Notes: generated by a model not told the origin, from the sequence alone. A stretch of 50,263 nt of DNA from Anaerococcus porci (GCF_009696575.1 NZ_VULQ01000013.1:1-50263); one strand, 5' to 3'. Counted from the first letter of the stretch, positions 26,071 through 36,236 are shown. Translations and numbers: made by a program.

Positions 26071-27078
26071 GTGATTAAAATAAAAGAGATTATAGAAGTA
26101 AATAATACAGATTTATTGATGAGTTTATTTGGAAATTTTGATAAAAATAGAAAATATATGGAATCTAGGTTTGATGTAAAAATAAAAACTGAAGATGGAA
26201 TTATATCAGTCAAGGGCGATAAGTTAAATGTAGACTTAGTAAAAGAGCTTATAAGGCAAGTTCTAGAAGTAGTAAAAAAAGATGGAATAATAGATTTTCA
26301 ATCTCTAAAATATCATGCTGATATGCTTGTTCGTGAAAATAAGGATGTAATAAAATCATCTCTTGATGATATTATAGTAACAACTGCAAGTGGAAAGCCT
26401 ATAAAACCAAAAACATTAGGTCAAAAGTCATATATAAATATGATAAAAGAAAAAGATGTGGTGTTTGGCATAGGACCTGCTGGAACTGGCAAAACCTACC
26501 TAGCTGTTGCTATGGCAATAAAAGCCTTTAAGGCAAATGAAATAAATAGGATAATATTAACCCGTCCAGCAGTAGAAGCAGGGGAGAATCTAGGTTTTTT
26601 GCCAGGTGATCTTCAAGATAAGGTAGATCCATATCTTAGACCACTTTATGATGCTCTTTTTGAAATATTTGGCTTTGAAACTTACCAAAATCTAGTAGAA
26701 AAGGGAGTTATAGAAGTAGCGCCTTTAGCTTATATGAGAGGGAGAACTTTGGACAATTCATTTGTAATATTAGATGAGGCTCAAAATACAACATATGAAC
26801 AAATGAAGATGTTTTTGACAAGACTTGGTTATGGGTCAAAGGCAATTATTACGGGAGATATTACCCAAATAGATCTTCCAAGAGGTAAAAACTCTGGACT
26901 TAAGTCAGCATCTAGAATCTTAAAAGGTGTTAAAGGAATTGAATTTATGGAATTTACTTCAATAGATGTAGTAAGACACCCTCTAGTTCAAAGAATTATT
27001 GAAGCCTATGAAAAGGATGATAATAAAAGAGAAAGAATGAAAAAAGATGAATCTACTGATAGACAATCAAACGAATGA
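26071..27078 (+). CDS. phoH: PhoH-like ATPase
   Basis: The 335-residue protein has a PhoH core with Walker A GPAGTGKTYLAVAMA (about residue 132) and Walker B SFVILDEAQN, plus TRLGYGSKAIITGD. The N terminus resembles the domain preceding the ATPase in other PhoH proteins, so little more than the annotated start is possible. The start is odd: the only standard codon is a GTG at 26071 that is part of the SD itself (AAGGAGTG). ATT (26074) or ATA (26080) would be better spaced but are rare starts. It overlaps ybeY by 32 bp. By genomic context PhoH and YbeY are linked to RNA metabolism. Confidence 0.9.
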   Translation: MIKIKEIIEVNNTDLLMSLFGNFDKNRKYMESRFDVKIKTEDGIISVKGDKLNVDLVKELIRQVLEVVKKDGIIDFQSLKYHADMLVRENKDVIKSSLDDIIVTTASGKPIKPKTLGQKSYINMIKEKDVVFGIGPAGTGKTYLAVAMAIKAFKANEINRIILTRPAVEAGENLGFLPGDLQDKVDPYLRPLYDALFEIFGFETYQNLVEKGVIEVAPLAYMRGRTLDNSFVILDEAQNTTYEQMKMFLTRLGYGSKAIITGDITQIDLPRGKNSGLKSASRILKGVKGIEFMEFTSIDVVRHPLVQRIIEAYEKDDNKRERMKKDESTDRQSNE

Positions 27079-27511
27079 AGATATAAATCTTCAAAAAACA
27101 CTTGAAAAAGTTATAAAAGAAGTTTTAAGAGTTAAAGATATAGATGAGTCTAAGTGTGAAATCTCGCTAAGTTTTGTAGATAGTGATACAATCCACAGTC
27201 TTAATAAAGAATATAGGAATGTTGATAGTCCAACAGATGTCTTATCTTTTCCTATAGAAGATTTTGCCAATGAAGATATAGAAAAAATATTAGAAAAGGA
27301 CTATCTTATGCTTGGAGATGTCATAATTTGTGTAGATATAGCAAAAAACCAAGCGCAATACTTAGGTCATAGTTTTGAAAGAGAAATAATGTATCTTACT
27401 TGCCACTCCATGCTTCATCTTTTAGGATATGATCATATAGATGAAGCTGATAAAAAGCTTATGAGAGAATGTGAAAAAGAAGTTATGAAAAATCTTGGAG
27501 TATTCAAATGA
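27047..27511 (+). CDS. ybeY: Endoribonuclease YbeY
   Basis: The 154-residue metalloprotein has the zinc triad HSMLHLLGYDH (HxxxHxxxxxH) near the C terminus and DVLSFP, the YbeY signatures. It acts in 16S rRNA 3' maturation and ribosome quality control. It overlaps phoH by 32 bp and the next gene by 4 bp, in the conserved phoH-ybeY-dgkA-cdd-era order. Confidence 0.95.
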   Translation: MNLLIDNQTNEDINLQKTLEKVIKEVLRVKDIDESKCEISLSFVDSDTIHSLNKEYRNVDSPTDVLSFPIEDFANEDIEKILEKDYLMLGDVIICVDIAKNQAQYLGHSFEREIMYLTCHSMLHLLGYDHIDEADKKLMRECEKEVMKNLGVFK

Positions 27512-28326
27512 AAGATGAAAAACAACTTATTGAAGAGATTAAGGTCCAGGTCAAAAAAGAGTTAAAAGAAGAGAAAGAAAGAGAAGATGAAAAGCTAAAG
27601 TATAAGCCAGAACCAAAAGGACCAGGGGAAAAGTTTGTAAAAGGTTTTGATTATGCCTTTGAAGGTTTGGTTTTTGCTATAAATAATGAAAAGAATATGA
27701 AATTTCATATTTTAGCTTCTATCCTTGTTCTACTTGTATCCTTGTTTTTGAATGTATCAAGGGTTGAGATGATGTTTTTAGTCTTATCTATTGCCTTTGT
27801 AATATCATGTGAGCTTATGAATACATCGTTGGAACAGGCAGTAAACCTTGCAGGTGGAGGAAAAAAGTCGAAAATTGCTAAGGCAAGTAAGGATTTATCG
27901 GCTGCTGCAACCTTTGTATCGGCCTTAAATACACTTTTTGTAGCTTATCTAGTTTTCTTTGATAAAGTTGCAAACTTCTCATCTTCAGTTGTACTTAGGA
28001 TTTCAAGAAGACCATCTCACCTTGCCCTTATAACTATTTCTATAGTAATTATTTTTACTATATTCTTAAAGGGGATTTTTTATAAGGGACATGGAACTGC
28101 TTTCCATGGGGGATTTGCATCAGGTCATACGTCTGTTGCCTTTGCTCTAGCAACCATAGGAGCTATGAGAGTTGAAGAAGGTTTGCTTATATTTGTATTT
28201 TATGGTCTTGCCATAATAGTTGCAGAAAGTCGTTTTGAGGCAAATATCCACTCTCTTCCAGAAATTATTAGAGGAGCTATATTAGGAACAGCCTTTGCTT
28301 TATTTGTATTTGGAGTATTTTCATGA
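27508..28326 (+). CDS. Fused DgkA-type lipid kinase and PAP2-like phosphatase
   Basis: The 272-residue protein starts with a charged helix (1-45). A DgkA domain follows (about 45-155) with EGLVFAINNEKNMKFH and the active-site helix SCELMNTSLEQAVNL. The C-terminal half (about 165-272) has further membrane helices and a PAP2-like core: ASGHTSVAFA and SRFEANIHSLPEIIRG. The latter compares with PSGH and SRxxxxxHxxxD; the final Asp is Glu. Gram-positive DgkA enzymes phosphorylate undecaprenol, and PAP2 enzymes remove lipid phosphates, so one chain may hold opposing steps of carrier-lipid recycling. The phosphatase activity is inferred. Confidence 0.85.
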   Translation: MKDEKQLIEEIKVQVKKELKEEKEREDEKLKYKPEPKGPGEKFVKGFDYAFEGLVFAINNEKNMKFHILASILVLLVSLFLNVSRVEMMFLVLSIAFVISCELMNTSLEQAVNLAGGGKKSKIAKASKDLSAAATFVSALNTLFVAYLVFFDKVANFSSSVVLRISRRPSHLALITISIVIIFTIFLKGIFYKGHGTAFHGGFASGHTSVAFALATIGAMRVEEGLLIFVFYGLAIIVAESRFEANIHSLPEIIRGAILGTAFALFVFGVFS

Positions 28327-28724
28327 AAGAAATCAAAGAATTAATTAAAATTGCTATAGATAATAAGAAAAATTCATATTCACCCTATTCAAAATTTAGA
28401 GTATCAAGCGTAGTTTTGACAAAGAATGGAAATATCTATAAGGGTGTAAATATAGAAAATGCAGCCTATTCGGTAACGCTTTGTGCTGAAAGAAGTGCCT
28501 TATCATCAGCTATAAGTGAAGGAGATAGGGATATAGATACAATAGTAATTACAGGTGATAGTGATTTGACCTTTCCCTGTGGCACTTGTAGGCAATTTAT
28601 GAGTGAATTTTTAGATGATGATTCAAAGATAGTAATAGCAAATAGTGTAGATGATTATAAAGTTTATGGTATAAGTGATTTTCTTCCATACAACTTTTCA
28701 AAAAAAGACTTGGAGGATAAATGA
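28323..28724 (+). CDS. cdd: Cytidine deaminase
   Basis: The 133-residue zinc enzyme has CAERSA (zinc Cys plus catalytic Glu) and PCGTCRQ (the other two Cys), with YSPYSKFRVSS at the N terminus. It converts cytidine and deoxycytidine to uridine forms in pyrimidine salvage. It overlaps its neighbours by 4 bp on each side. Confidence 0.95.
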   Translation: MKEIKELIKIAIDNKKNSYSPYSKFRVSSVVLTKNGNIYKGVNIENAAYSVTLCAERSALSSAISEGDRDIDTIVITGDSDLTFPCGTCRQFMSEFLDDDSKIVIANSVDDYKVYGISDFLPYNFSKKDLEDK

Positions 28725-29602
28725 AATCAGGATTTGTATCAGTAGTAGGAAGGGCAAATGTAGGGAAATCAACCCTAATGGAAAAGATTTTGGGTGAAAA
28801 GATTTCTATAATATCAAACAAGCCTCAAACTACAAGAGATGAGATAAAAATAATATATAATGATGAAAATTCTCAAATTATTTTTCTAGATACACCAGGT
28901 ATACAAACGCCTAGAAATAAGCTACAAGAACACTTGCTTGAAGTATCAGAAGAAAGCCTAAAAGATTCAGATATAGTTACCTTTATAGTAGACAATTCCC
29001 TTTCAATAGGAAGGCTTGATAAAATGATATTAAAGCTTTTAGAAAAAGTAAATAGACCAAAAGTCTTACTTATAAATAAATGTGATTTATTAGATGAGGG
29101 TGAGATTGACCAAATAAAAAAAACCTATATAGGTCTAAATATGTTTGACTATATAATTCCAATATCTGCACTTAATGATGAAAATATTGATAAGTATATA
29201 GAAATTATAAAAGAGATGTTAGATGAAGGTCCACTCTACTATCCTAGTGATATGATTACAGATAAAAATGAAAGATTTATTGTATCAGAAATTATAAGAG
29301 AGAAAGCTCTTCAAAGCCTTAATAATGAAATACCTCATGGTATATTTGTTAGGATAGATGATTTTAAAAAAAGAGAAAATAAAAATCTTTATGATATATA
29401 TGCAACTATAATTGTTGAAAGAACTACCCATAAGGAAATTGTTATTGGAAAAAATGGCCAAAAGATAAAGACTATTGGTATGAAAGCAAGACCAGAGATT
29501 GAAACTTTTATGGATAGTAAGATTAACCTTAAACTTTGGGTTAAGGTAGAAAAGGACTGGAGAAAAAAACAAAAATTGGTGACAAGATTTGGATATAAAT
29601 GA
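28721..29602 (+). CDS. era: GTPase Era
   Basis: The 293-residue protein has G1 GRANVGKST, G3 DTPG, G4 NKCD and an SA-type G5. A C-terminal KH domain contains VIGKNGQKIKTIG, which binds the 3' end of 16S rRNA. It acts in 30S assembly. It overlaps cdd by 4 bp and recO by 14 bp. Confidence 0.97.
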   Translation: MKSGFVSVVGRANVGKSTLMEKILGEKISIISNKPQTTRDEIKIIYNDENSQIIFLDTPGIQTPRNKLQEHLLEVSEESLKDSDIVTFIVDNSLSIGRLDKMILKLLEKVNRPKVLLINKCDLLDEGEIDQIKKTYIGLNMFDYIIPISALNDENIDKYIEIIKEMLDEGPLYYPSDMITDKNERFIVSEIIREKALQSLNNEIPHGIFVRIDDFKKRENKNLYDIYATIIVERTTHKEIVIGKNGQKIKTIGMKARPEIETFMDSKINLKLWVKVEKDWRKKQKLVTRFGYK

Positions 29603-30338
29603 TAATTCTAATATAGAAGCCTTTGTACTTAGAGAGTTTAACTACAGGGAATCTTCCAAAATTATAGAAGTTTTTGCCAAGGATTTGGGAAAGATTTCTA
29701 TAATAGCAAAGGGAGTATTAAATAAGAAAAATAGCAATTTATCTTCAACACAAAGATTTGTAAAGGCATCTTATAATCTTTATAGGTCAGGGGATAGGTT
29801 TTATGGTATAAAAGATGCAAGTCTTATCAATTCTTATTCGAAATCTAATAAGAATTTTGATATAATAATATATAAATCAGCTATCTGTGATTTATTATTA
29901 AGGACTATTGACTTAGATCAAAGGGATTTTGTTTATAATTTAATAGATACAAGCTGGGAGAGCTTTGAAAAAGCAAGTGAAAATTACCTAAATATTTTTC
30001 TTTGCTTTTTATTAAAGTACATATCTTTTTCAGGTTTTAAACCAAACTTAAAAGATTGCTCTTATTGTGGAGAAAAAATAAATCCAAACTCTGCCTTCTT
30101 TTCTATAGAAAATGGAGGACTAATATGCCATAGGTGTAAAAAACATATAAGAGATAGGATATATATCAGTAGAGATGAGTACTTGTATATACTAAAGTTG
30201 TTATATACACCAAGTGTTGAGGTAAGTCAGATTGATATTTCCATAGATAAGAAAAAAATATCCAAATTAATAATTGATTATTGTTTGGAATGTTTAGATA
30301 TTAAAAAATTTTCTTCCCTAGAATGGGTTATGAAATAA
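29589..30338 (+). CDS. recO: DNA repair protein RecO
   Basis: The 249-residue protein has the RecO N-terminal OB fold ([28 protein letters not shown], in part) and a C-terminal zinc site with CSYCG and CHRCKK. It loads RecA with RecF/RecR. The start is a TTG at 29589, inside the end of era. GGTGA at 29578-29582 lies 6 bp before it and no ATG is available nearby. Confidence 0.9.
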   Translation: MDINDNSNIEAFVLREFNYRESSKIIEVFAKDLGKISIIAKGVLNKKNSNLSSTQRFVKASYNLYRSGDRFYGIKDASLINSYSKSNKNFDIIIYKSAICDLLLRTIDLDQRDFVYNLIDTSWESFEKASENYLNIFLCFLLKYISFSGFKPNLKDCSYCGEKINPNSAFFSIENGGLICHRCKKHIRDRIYISRDEYLYILKLLYTPSVEVSQIDISIDKKKISKLIIDYCLECLDIKKFSSLEWVMK

Positions 30339-30349
30339 TAGGAGATGTA

Positions 30350-31225
30350 ATGTATTTCGAAGACTTAATGTTAAAATTAATTGAATATTGGAAAGGCCAA
30401 GGATGTGCTTTCATGTTACCTTATGATGTAGAAAAGGGAGCAGGAACAATGAATCCTCATACTTTTTTAAGAAGTTTGGGGAAAGAACCTTGGAAGGTAG
30501 TTTATGTGGAACCATCAAGAAGACCAGCTGATGGTAGGTATGGAGAAAATCCAAATAGACTCTACCAACACCACCAATTACAAGTTTTATTAAAGCCAAC
30601 TCCAGAAAATATCCAAGACTTATATTTAAAAAGTCTTGAAGTTATTGGAATTGATCCAAAGGAACATGATATAAGATTTGTAGAAGATAATTGGCAATCA
30701 CCAACTCTTGGAGCTTGGGGACTAGGTTGGGAAGTATGGCTTGATGGAATGGAGATTACCCAATTTACTTACTTCCAACAAGTAGGAGGTATAAACTGCG
30801 AGCTTGAAAGTGGAGAGATTACCATGGGGCTTGAAAGAGTATGTATGTATCTACAAAATGTGGATAATGTATTTGATATCAAGTGGTCAGAAAATCTAAA
30901 ATATGAAGATGTCTTTAAAATTCCAGAATATGAAAATTCTAAATACTCTTTTGAAGATGCAGACAGTGAAGTGATGCATAATCTATTTGATATATATGAG
31001 AAAGAAGCAAATAGGTTAATTGACAAGGGACTTGTATATCCTGCATATGACAATGTGTTAAAATCATCACATACTTTCAATACTTTAGATGCAATGGGAG
31101 CTATATCTGCAAGTGAAAGAAGTCACTATATAAAAAGAGTAAGGGACATATCTAGTAAGGTTGCCAAATCCTATATAGAAAAAAGAGAAGAACTTGGATA
31201 CCCCCTTTTAAGAAAGGATAAGTAA
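30350..31225 (+). CDS. glyQ: Glycyl-tRNA synthetase alpha subunit
   Basis: The 291-residue protein has [20 protein letters not shown] and [17 protein letters not shown], the class II active site of the bacterial alpha2beta2 glycyl-tRNA synthetase. I start it at 30350, where GGAG lies 5 bp upstream; an in-frame ATG at 30323 falls inside recO. The stop overlaps the start of glyS by one base. No T-box leader is present because the gene sits inside an operon. Confidence 0.96.
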   Translation: MYFEDLMLKLIEYWKGQGCAFMLPYDVEKGAGTMNPHTFLRSLGKEPWKVVYVEPSRRPADGRYGENPNRLYQHHQLQVLLKPTPENIQDLYLKSLEVIGIDPKEHDIRFVEDNWQSPTLGAWGLGWEVWLDGMEITQFTYFQQVGGINCELESGEITMGLERVCMYLQNVDNVFDIKWSENLKYEDVFKIPEYENSKYSFEDADSEVMHNLFDIYEKEANRLIDKGLVYPAYDNVLKSSHTFNTLDAMGAISASERSHYIKRVRDISSKVAKSYIEKREELGYPLLRKDK

Positions 31226-33294
31226 TGAGCAAATATTTATTAGAAATTGGCGTTGAAGAATTTCCATCAGCCTATATAAATTCAACCAAAAAGCAACTTG
31301 AGGAAAAATTTAAAAACTTAGTAAAAGAAAATAAATTAAACCTTGATAAAATTAAGGTCGAATCTACACCTAGAAGATTTGCAATTTTACTTGAAGGACT
31401 TAGTGAAAATATATCAAAAGAATTGATTTCTGTTAAGGGACCTTCCAAAAAAATATCCTATGACGAAGATGGTAATCCTAAAAAACCACTTCTAGGCTTT
31501 CTTAAAGGACAAAAGGCAGAACTTTCTGATGTTATAATCAAAGATTTTAAAGGTGAAGATTATGTATACATAGAAAAAAAGGAAGAGAGCCAATCAGTTG
31601 AAGACGTACTTAAGAAAAATGTATATGAGCTTGTAAAGGGTCTAAATTTTCCTAGATCAATGAGATGGGGTGGAAAGTCGATAAGGTTTGCAAGACCTAT
31701 AAGATATTTCCTATCACTATTAGATGATGAAGTTTTAGAATTTGAAGCAGAAGGAATCAAAGTATCAAATACATCAAAAGGACATAGGGTATTGGGTAAA
31801 GATGAGTTTGTAGTAGATAAGATTGATAATTATCTAAACCTACTTAGAGAAAACTATGTAATTCTTTCATACAAGGAAAGACGTGATACTATCCTTAGAG
31901 GTCTAAATAGGTACGCCAAAGAAATAGGAGGCCACTTTCTAAAAGATGAAGACTTATTGGAAGAAGTTATAAATATAGTTGAATATCCTACAGTATTAAT
32001 AGGAGAGATAGATAATGAATATTTAAAACTTCCAAAAGAAGTTGTAATTACACCAATGAAAGATCATCAAAGATATTTTCCGATAGTAGATGATAATGAA
32101 AATCTAATGCCATATTTTCTTTTAGTAAGAAATGGCGATAGCTATGCTAAGGAAAATGTAATTAGTGGAAATAAAAAAGTACTTACAGCAAGACTTGAAG
32201 ACTCTAAGTTCTTCTATGATATAGACAATAAGAAAAAATTAGAAGAATATGTAGATGATTTAAATAGGCTTACCTTCTTTGAAGGTCTAGGCTCAATGCA
32301 TCAAAAAACAGAAAGATTAATTTCCTTATCTAAAAATTATCTAGATGAATTTAAGCTAGGAGATGATGTTTTAGATAATCTTACAAGGGCGGCTTATCTG
32401 TCAAAGGCAGACCTTGTTACTAAAATGGTAATAGAATTCACAGAGCTTCAAGGAACTATGGGAAGAATATATGCAATAAATTCTGGTGAAAATAAACAAG
32501 TAGCTCAGGCTATAGAAGAAGCATATAAACCAAGAAGTTCAGAAGATTCTCTTCCAAAATCAGTCGCAGGTATAGTTTTAGCCATAGCTGATAAGATTGA
32601 TACAATTACAGGTCTTTATATAATAGAAAAATATGTTACAGGTAGTCAAGATCCATTTGGATTAAGAAGGTCTGCAATAGGGGTTATTAATATCATAGCT
32701 GATAATAAAATTGATGTTGATTTAAAAGATTTAGTAAAAGATTGTTTATTTGTCTATACTGAGAAAAATGAAATAGCCTTTGACTATGATAAAACTCTTG
32801 AGAAAATTAAGGAATTTTTCATAGATAGGTTGAAAAATATGCTTATAGATAAAGGATTTAGGTATGATATAGTAAATGCAGTACTTGAAACAGGGGAGTC
32901 CAATATACTTCAAGTAATAGAAAAAGTTAAGGCTTTAGAAAAATTTGTAGAATATGAAGATAGTGAAGATAACCTAAACTACCTTACAAGGATAAATAAC
33001 TTTACTAAAGATTTTAAAAATGCTGAAGTAAATAGAGAAGAACTTGAAGATGGACTTGAAAAAGAATATTATGATTGTATAGAAAAAATTGAAACTGATA
33101 AGTATTTAAGTCAAAAACTATATCTCAAAGCCTTAGATGAGATATTAAAGACCAAAGAAATAGGTAACAAATACTTAGATAGTACTATGATTATGGTTGA
33201 TGATGAAAGGGTAAAAAATAATAGGTTAAGTTTGTTAAATAAACTTGCTTTGAGAGTATCAAGTATATTTAGCATTAAGGAATTAGTGAAATAG
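31225..33294 (+). CDS. glyS: Glycyl-tRNA synthetase beta subunit
   Basis: The 689-residue protein has the normal length of GlyS, with LLEIGVEEFPSAY at the N terminus, STPRRFAI, GKSIRFARPIRYFL and TPMKDHQRYFP. It contributes tRNA recognition in the alpha2beta2 enzyme. It is coupled to glyQ and followed 8 bp later by the phosphotransferase regulator. Confidence 0.97.
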   Translation: MSKYLLEIGVEEFPSAYINSTKKQLEEKFKNLVKENKLNLDKIKVESTPRRFAILLEGLSENISKELISVKGPSKKISYDEDGNPKKPLLGFLKGQKAELSDVIIKDFKGEDYVYIEKKEESQSVEDVLKKNVYELVKGLNFPRSMRWGGKSIRFARPIRYFLSLLDDEVLEFEAEGIKVSNTSKGHRVLGKDEFVVDKIDNYLNLLRENYVILSYKERRDTILRGLNRYAKEIGGHFLKDEDLLEEVINIVEYPTVLIGEIDNEYLKLPKEVVITPMKDHQRYFPIVDDNENLMPYFLLVRNGDSYAKENVISGNKKVLTARLEDSKFFYDIDNKKKLEEYVDDLNRLTFFEGLGSMHQKTERLISLSKNYLDEFKLGDDVLDNLTRAAYLSKADLVTKMVIEFTELQGTMGRIYAINSGENKQVAQAIEEAYKPRSSEDSLPKSVAGIVLAIADKIDTITGLYIIEKYVTGSQDPFGLRRSAIGVINIIADNKIDVDLKDLVKDCLFVYTEKNEIAFDYDKTLEKIKEFFIDRLKNMLIDKGFRYDIVNAVLETGESNILQVIEKVKALEKFVEYEDSEDNLNYLTRINNFTKDFKNAEVNREELEDGLEKEYYDCIEKIETDKYLSQKLYLKALDEILKTKEIGNKYLDSTMIMVDDERVKNNRLSLLNKLALRVSSIFSIKELVK

Positions 33295-33302
33295 GAGATA
33301 AT

Positions 33303-34115
33303 ATGACCCAAGCCGAATTAAAAGTATATATAATCAGTGATTCTACAGGAGAAACAGCAGAAACATTTATAAAATCAGTTACTACACATTTTCCAAAAGT
33401 TAATATTAAGATAAGTAGAAAATCAAATATTGATACTAAGGAAAAAATAGATGAACTAATCGAAAAAATTCCAGAAAATTCTATTATAGTACAAACTATA
33501 GCAGAAAAAAAACTAGAAGAATATACCAAAGATTTGGCAAAAGAAGAAAATATAAGGGTAATAGATGTACTAGGACCTGCCCTTTCACTTTTTGAAGAAG
33601 TAACAGGACAAAAAGCCCTAAGAGAGAAAAGACTTACAAGAAAATTATCAGATGATTATTTTTCAATGATAGAATCTATAGAATTTGCTGTAAAATATGA
33701 TGATGGAAAAGACAAAAGAGGAATAAAGGATGCTGATATAGTACTTTTAGGTGTATCAAGAACATCAAAAACACCAGTAACAATGCTTTTAGCAACCAAG
33801 GACTATAAGGTATTTAACCTCCCTTTGGTACCAGAGATTAGGCTTCCGGAAGAATTATTTGATGTAGATCCTAAAAGAATTATAGGACTTACCATAGACC
33901 CTGGTAAACTATCCCTAATAAGAGAAGATAGATCAAAAGGTCTAGGTATAGATGCAAAAAGCGAATACTTTGAAAAAGATAGAATCAATAAAGAACTTAA
34001 TTATGCTAAGGATGTTTTCGAAGATTTAGATTGTAAGGTAATAGATGTGACCTTTAATACAATTGAACAAACAGCTACAGAAGTACTAGACTATTACAAG
34101 AAGAATTTTTCATAG
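33303..34115 (+). CDS. Pyruvate, phosphate dikinase regulatory protein (DUF299/YqfL family)
   Basis: The 270-residue protein has ISDSTGETAETF at the N terminus and the P-loop GVSRTSKTP near residue 150. These bifunctional enzymes inactivate and reactivate pyruvate phosphate dikinase (or PEP synthase) using ADP and Pi. The substrate gene is not in the window. It closes the operon, the same position yqfL holds after glyQS in Bacillus, and a terminator follows. Confidence 0.92.
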   Translation: MTQAELKVYIISDSTGETAETFIKSVTTHFPKVNIKISRKSNIDTKEKIDELIEKIPENSIIVQTIAEKKLEEYTKDLAKEENIRVIDVLGPALSLFEEVTGQKALREKRLTRKLSDDYFSMIESIEFAVKYDDGKDKRGIKDADIVLLGVSRTSKTPVTMLLATKDYKVFNLPLVPEIRLPEELFDVDPKRIIGLTIDPGKLSLIREDRSKGLGIDAKSEYFEKDRINKELNYAKDVFEDLDCKVIDVTFNTIEQTATEVLDYYKKNFS

Positions 34116-34122
34116 AAAGCGA

Positions 34123-34162
34123 TGTTGCAAATGAATATGTTCATTTTGCAACACTCTTTTTA
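34123..34162 (+). terminator. Terminator of the phoH-yqfL operon
   Basis: GTTGCAAATGAA pairs with TTCATTTTGCAAC (one bulge), followed by ACTCTTTTTAT. Confidence 0.8.
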
Positions 34163-34176
34163 TATGAGGGAGGATT

Positions 34177-34692
34177 ATGGAAAATACTAAACTTATAATA
34201 TCAAGAAGACTTATTATAAGAAAGTTTGAAGAAGATGACTTAAATAAGGAAATGGAGTTTTTTAAAGAGCCAAAATTCCACTACCTAAGTGATAAATACA
34301 AGCCAAAAGAGTTTATAGAAGATATTAATCTTGCTTATGAAAATAAAAGTGGAATAAACTTTTGGCACATAGTTAAACAAGGTATCAATGAATCTATAGG
34401 ATGCATAAAGGCTGTAAAACATGAAGATGGGGTAAGGATTTATCCTATAATAAATAAGTCTTTAAGAAATAGAGGCTATGGAAAAGAAGCATTTGAGGCA
34501 GTAATGGATTATTTTTTTACCTTAGGAGGATATAAAAAAGTCTACGCCAAGTTAAATAAGAAAAACAACGCCTTCAAGACTATTGTAGAAAGTTTGACCT
34601 TAAAAAAGTATGATGAAGATGAGAGATATTTCTACTATCAAATAAATAATTTGGACTATATGAAATTTTTTGCAATATTTGGAGAAATATAG
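34177..34692 (+). CDS. GNAT family N-acetyltransferase
   Basis: The 171-residue protein has the layout of RimJ/RimL-type acetyltransferases: SRRLIIRKFEEDDL at the N terminus and the acetyl-CoA loop LRNRGYGKEAF near residue 107. The substrate is unknown. GAGGGAGG precedes the ATG. It lies 8 bp before guaA and may be cotranscribed. Confidence 0.8.
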   Translation: MENTKLIISRRLIIRKFEEDDLNKEMEFFKEPKFHYLSDKYKPKEFIEDINLAYENKSGINFWHIVKQGINESIGCIKAVKHEDGVRIYPIINKSLRNRGYGKEAFEAVMDYFFTLGGYKKVYAKLNKKNNAFKTIVESLTLKKYDEDERYFYYQINNLDYMKFFAIFGEI

Positions 34693-34700
34693 GAGGATTT

Positions 34701-36236
34701 ATGGAGAAAAAATCTGAAATAATGGTATTGGACTTCGGAGGTCAATACAACCAGCTTATAGTTAGAAGAGTGAGGGAGATGGGTGTATATGCAAGTCTAC
34801 ACGATTGTGATGTGGACTTAAAAAGCCTTAATCTTGAAAACTTAAGTGGAATAATCCTTACAGGTGGGCCACAATCAATTCACAGCGAAGAAAGTCTTAA
34901 GCTAAACCCTGAAATTCTAGATTTGGGAGTACCAGTTTTAGGAATATGCTATGGAATGCAGGCTCTAGCTTATCATTTTGGTGGAGAGATAAAACAGTCT
35001 GAGAAAGGGGAATATGGAAAAACCCCACTATTTGTAGACCAAAGATCAGCACTTTATAAAGAAGTTCCACAAGAGTCTATAATATGGATGAATCATAGAG
35101 ACTCAGTAACAAAACTTAAAGAAGGATTCAAAAAAACAGCTTGGTCACTAAATTGTCCTATAGCTGGATTTGAAAATGAAGAAAGAAGCATCTATGCGGT
35201 ACAATTTCATCCAGAAGTAGCCCATTCGGAATATGGATTTCAAATACTTGAAAATTTCGTATTAGATATCTGTAAGGCAGAAAAGTCATGGATTATGAAA
35301 GACATCGCTCATGAAACAATTGAAAAAATTAGGAAAGAATATAAGGGCGAGAAGATGATATGTGGACTTTCAGGTGGAGTAGACTCAACAATAGCTGCTA
35401 GCCTAGTCCATAAGGCAATAGGAGATAATCTCCAATGTATTTTCGTAGATCATGGTCTTTTAAGAAAAGATGAAGCAAAATCTGTAATGGAACAATATAA
35501 AAAAATTGGTCTTAATGTAAAAATGGTAGATGCTTCCAAAGAATTTCTAGAGTTACTTAAGGGAGTAGAAGAACCAGAAGAAAAAAGAAAAATAATTGGA
35601 AATCACTTTATAGAGGTATTTGAAAGAGAGGCTAAGAAATTTGGAGATGCAAAATACTTAGTCCAAGGAACAATTTATCCTGACGTTATAGAAAGTGGAA
35701 AAGGTAAGGGATCGGTAATAAAATCCCACCACAATGTTGGAGGACTTCCAGAAGAAATGCTCTTTGAAGGGGTAGTAGAACCATTAAGAGAGCTTTTTAA
35801 AGACGAAGTTAGGGCACTTGGAGAAAGTATAGGAGTGCCAGAAGAAATGGTATGGAGACAACCATTCCCAGGACCAGGGCTTGCTATAAGGATCTTAGGA
35901 GATGTAACAGAAGAAAAACTAGAGATAGTAAGAGAAACTGATGCAATCTTAAGAGAAGAAGTTAAAAACGCAGGCCTCGATCGTGATATATGGCAATACT
36001 TCACAGTATTTACTCCACTAAGAACAGTAGGAGTAAAAGGAGATGAAAGAAGCTATGACTACGTAGTGGTAGTAAGAGCAGTATCAAGTAAAGATGCTAT
36101 GACAGTAGAAGCTTTTGATATGCCATACGAACTACAACAAATCCTCTCAAATAGAATGATAAATGAAGTAAGAGGAGTTGGGAGAATAGTCTACGATATA
36201 ACAAGCAAACCACCAGGAACCATTGAGTGGGAATAA
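34701..36236 (+). CDS. guaA: GMP synthase (glutamine-hydrolysing)
   Basis: The 511-residue protein has an N-terminal glutamine amidotransferase with the catalytic Cys in GICYGMQALAYHFGG and VQFHPEV. The ATP pyrophosphatase loop LSGGVDSTIAAS follows near residue 223, and the C-terminal dimerisation domain ends at PPGTIEWE. It converts XMP to GMP. AGGAGG precedes the ATG. No purine riboswitch fits in the 8-bp gap upstream. It is the last backbone gene before the accessory region. Confidence 0.97.
   Translation: MEKKSEIMVLDFGGQYNQLIVRRVREMGVYASLHDCDVDLKSLNLENLSGIILTGGPQSIHSEESLKLNPEILDLGVPVLGICYGMQALAYHFGGEIKQSEKGEYGKTPLFVDQRSALYKEVPQESIIWMNHRDSVTKLKEGFKKTAWSLNCPIAGFENEERSIYAVQFHPEVAHSEYGFQILENFVLDICKAEKSWIMKDIAHETIEKIRKEYKGEKMICGLSGGVDSTIAASLVHKAIGDNLQCIFVDHGLLRKDEAKSVMEQYKKIGLNVKMVDASKEFLELLKGVEEPEEKRKIIGNHFIEVFEREAKKFGDAKYLVQGTIYPDVIESGKGKGSVIKSHHNVGGLPEEMLFEGVVEPLRELFKDEVRALGESIGVPEEMVWRQPFPGPGLAIRILGDVTEEKLEIVRETDAILREEVKNAGLDRDIWQYFTVFTPLRTVGVKGDERSYDYVVVVRAVSSKDAMTVEAFDMPYELQQILSNRMINEVRGVGRIVYDITSKPPGTIEWE

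Noticed and set aside
34693-34700. A purine riboswitch before guaA or a T-box before glyQ
   Set aside because: guaA follows the GNAT gene by 8 bp and glyQ follows recO by 11 bp, so there is no room for either leader.
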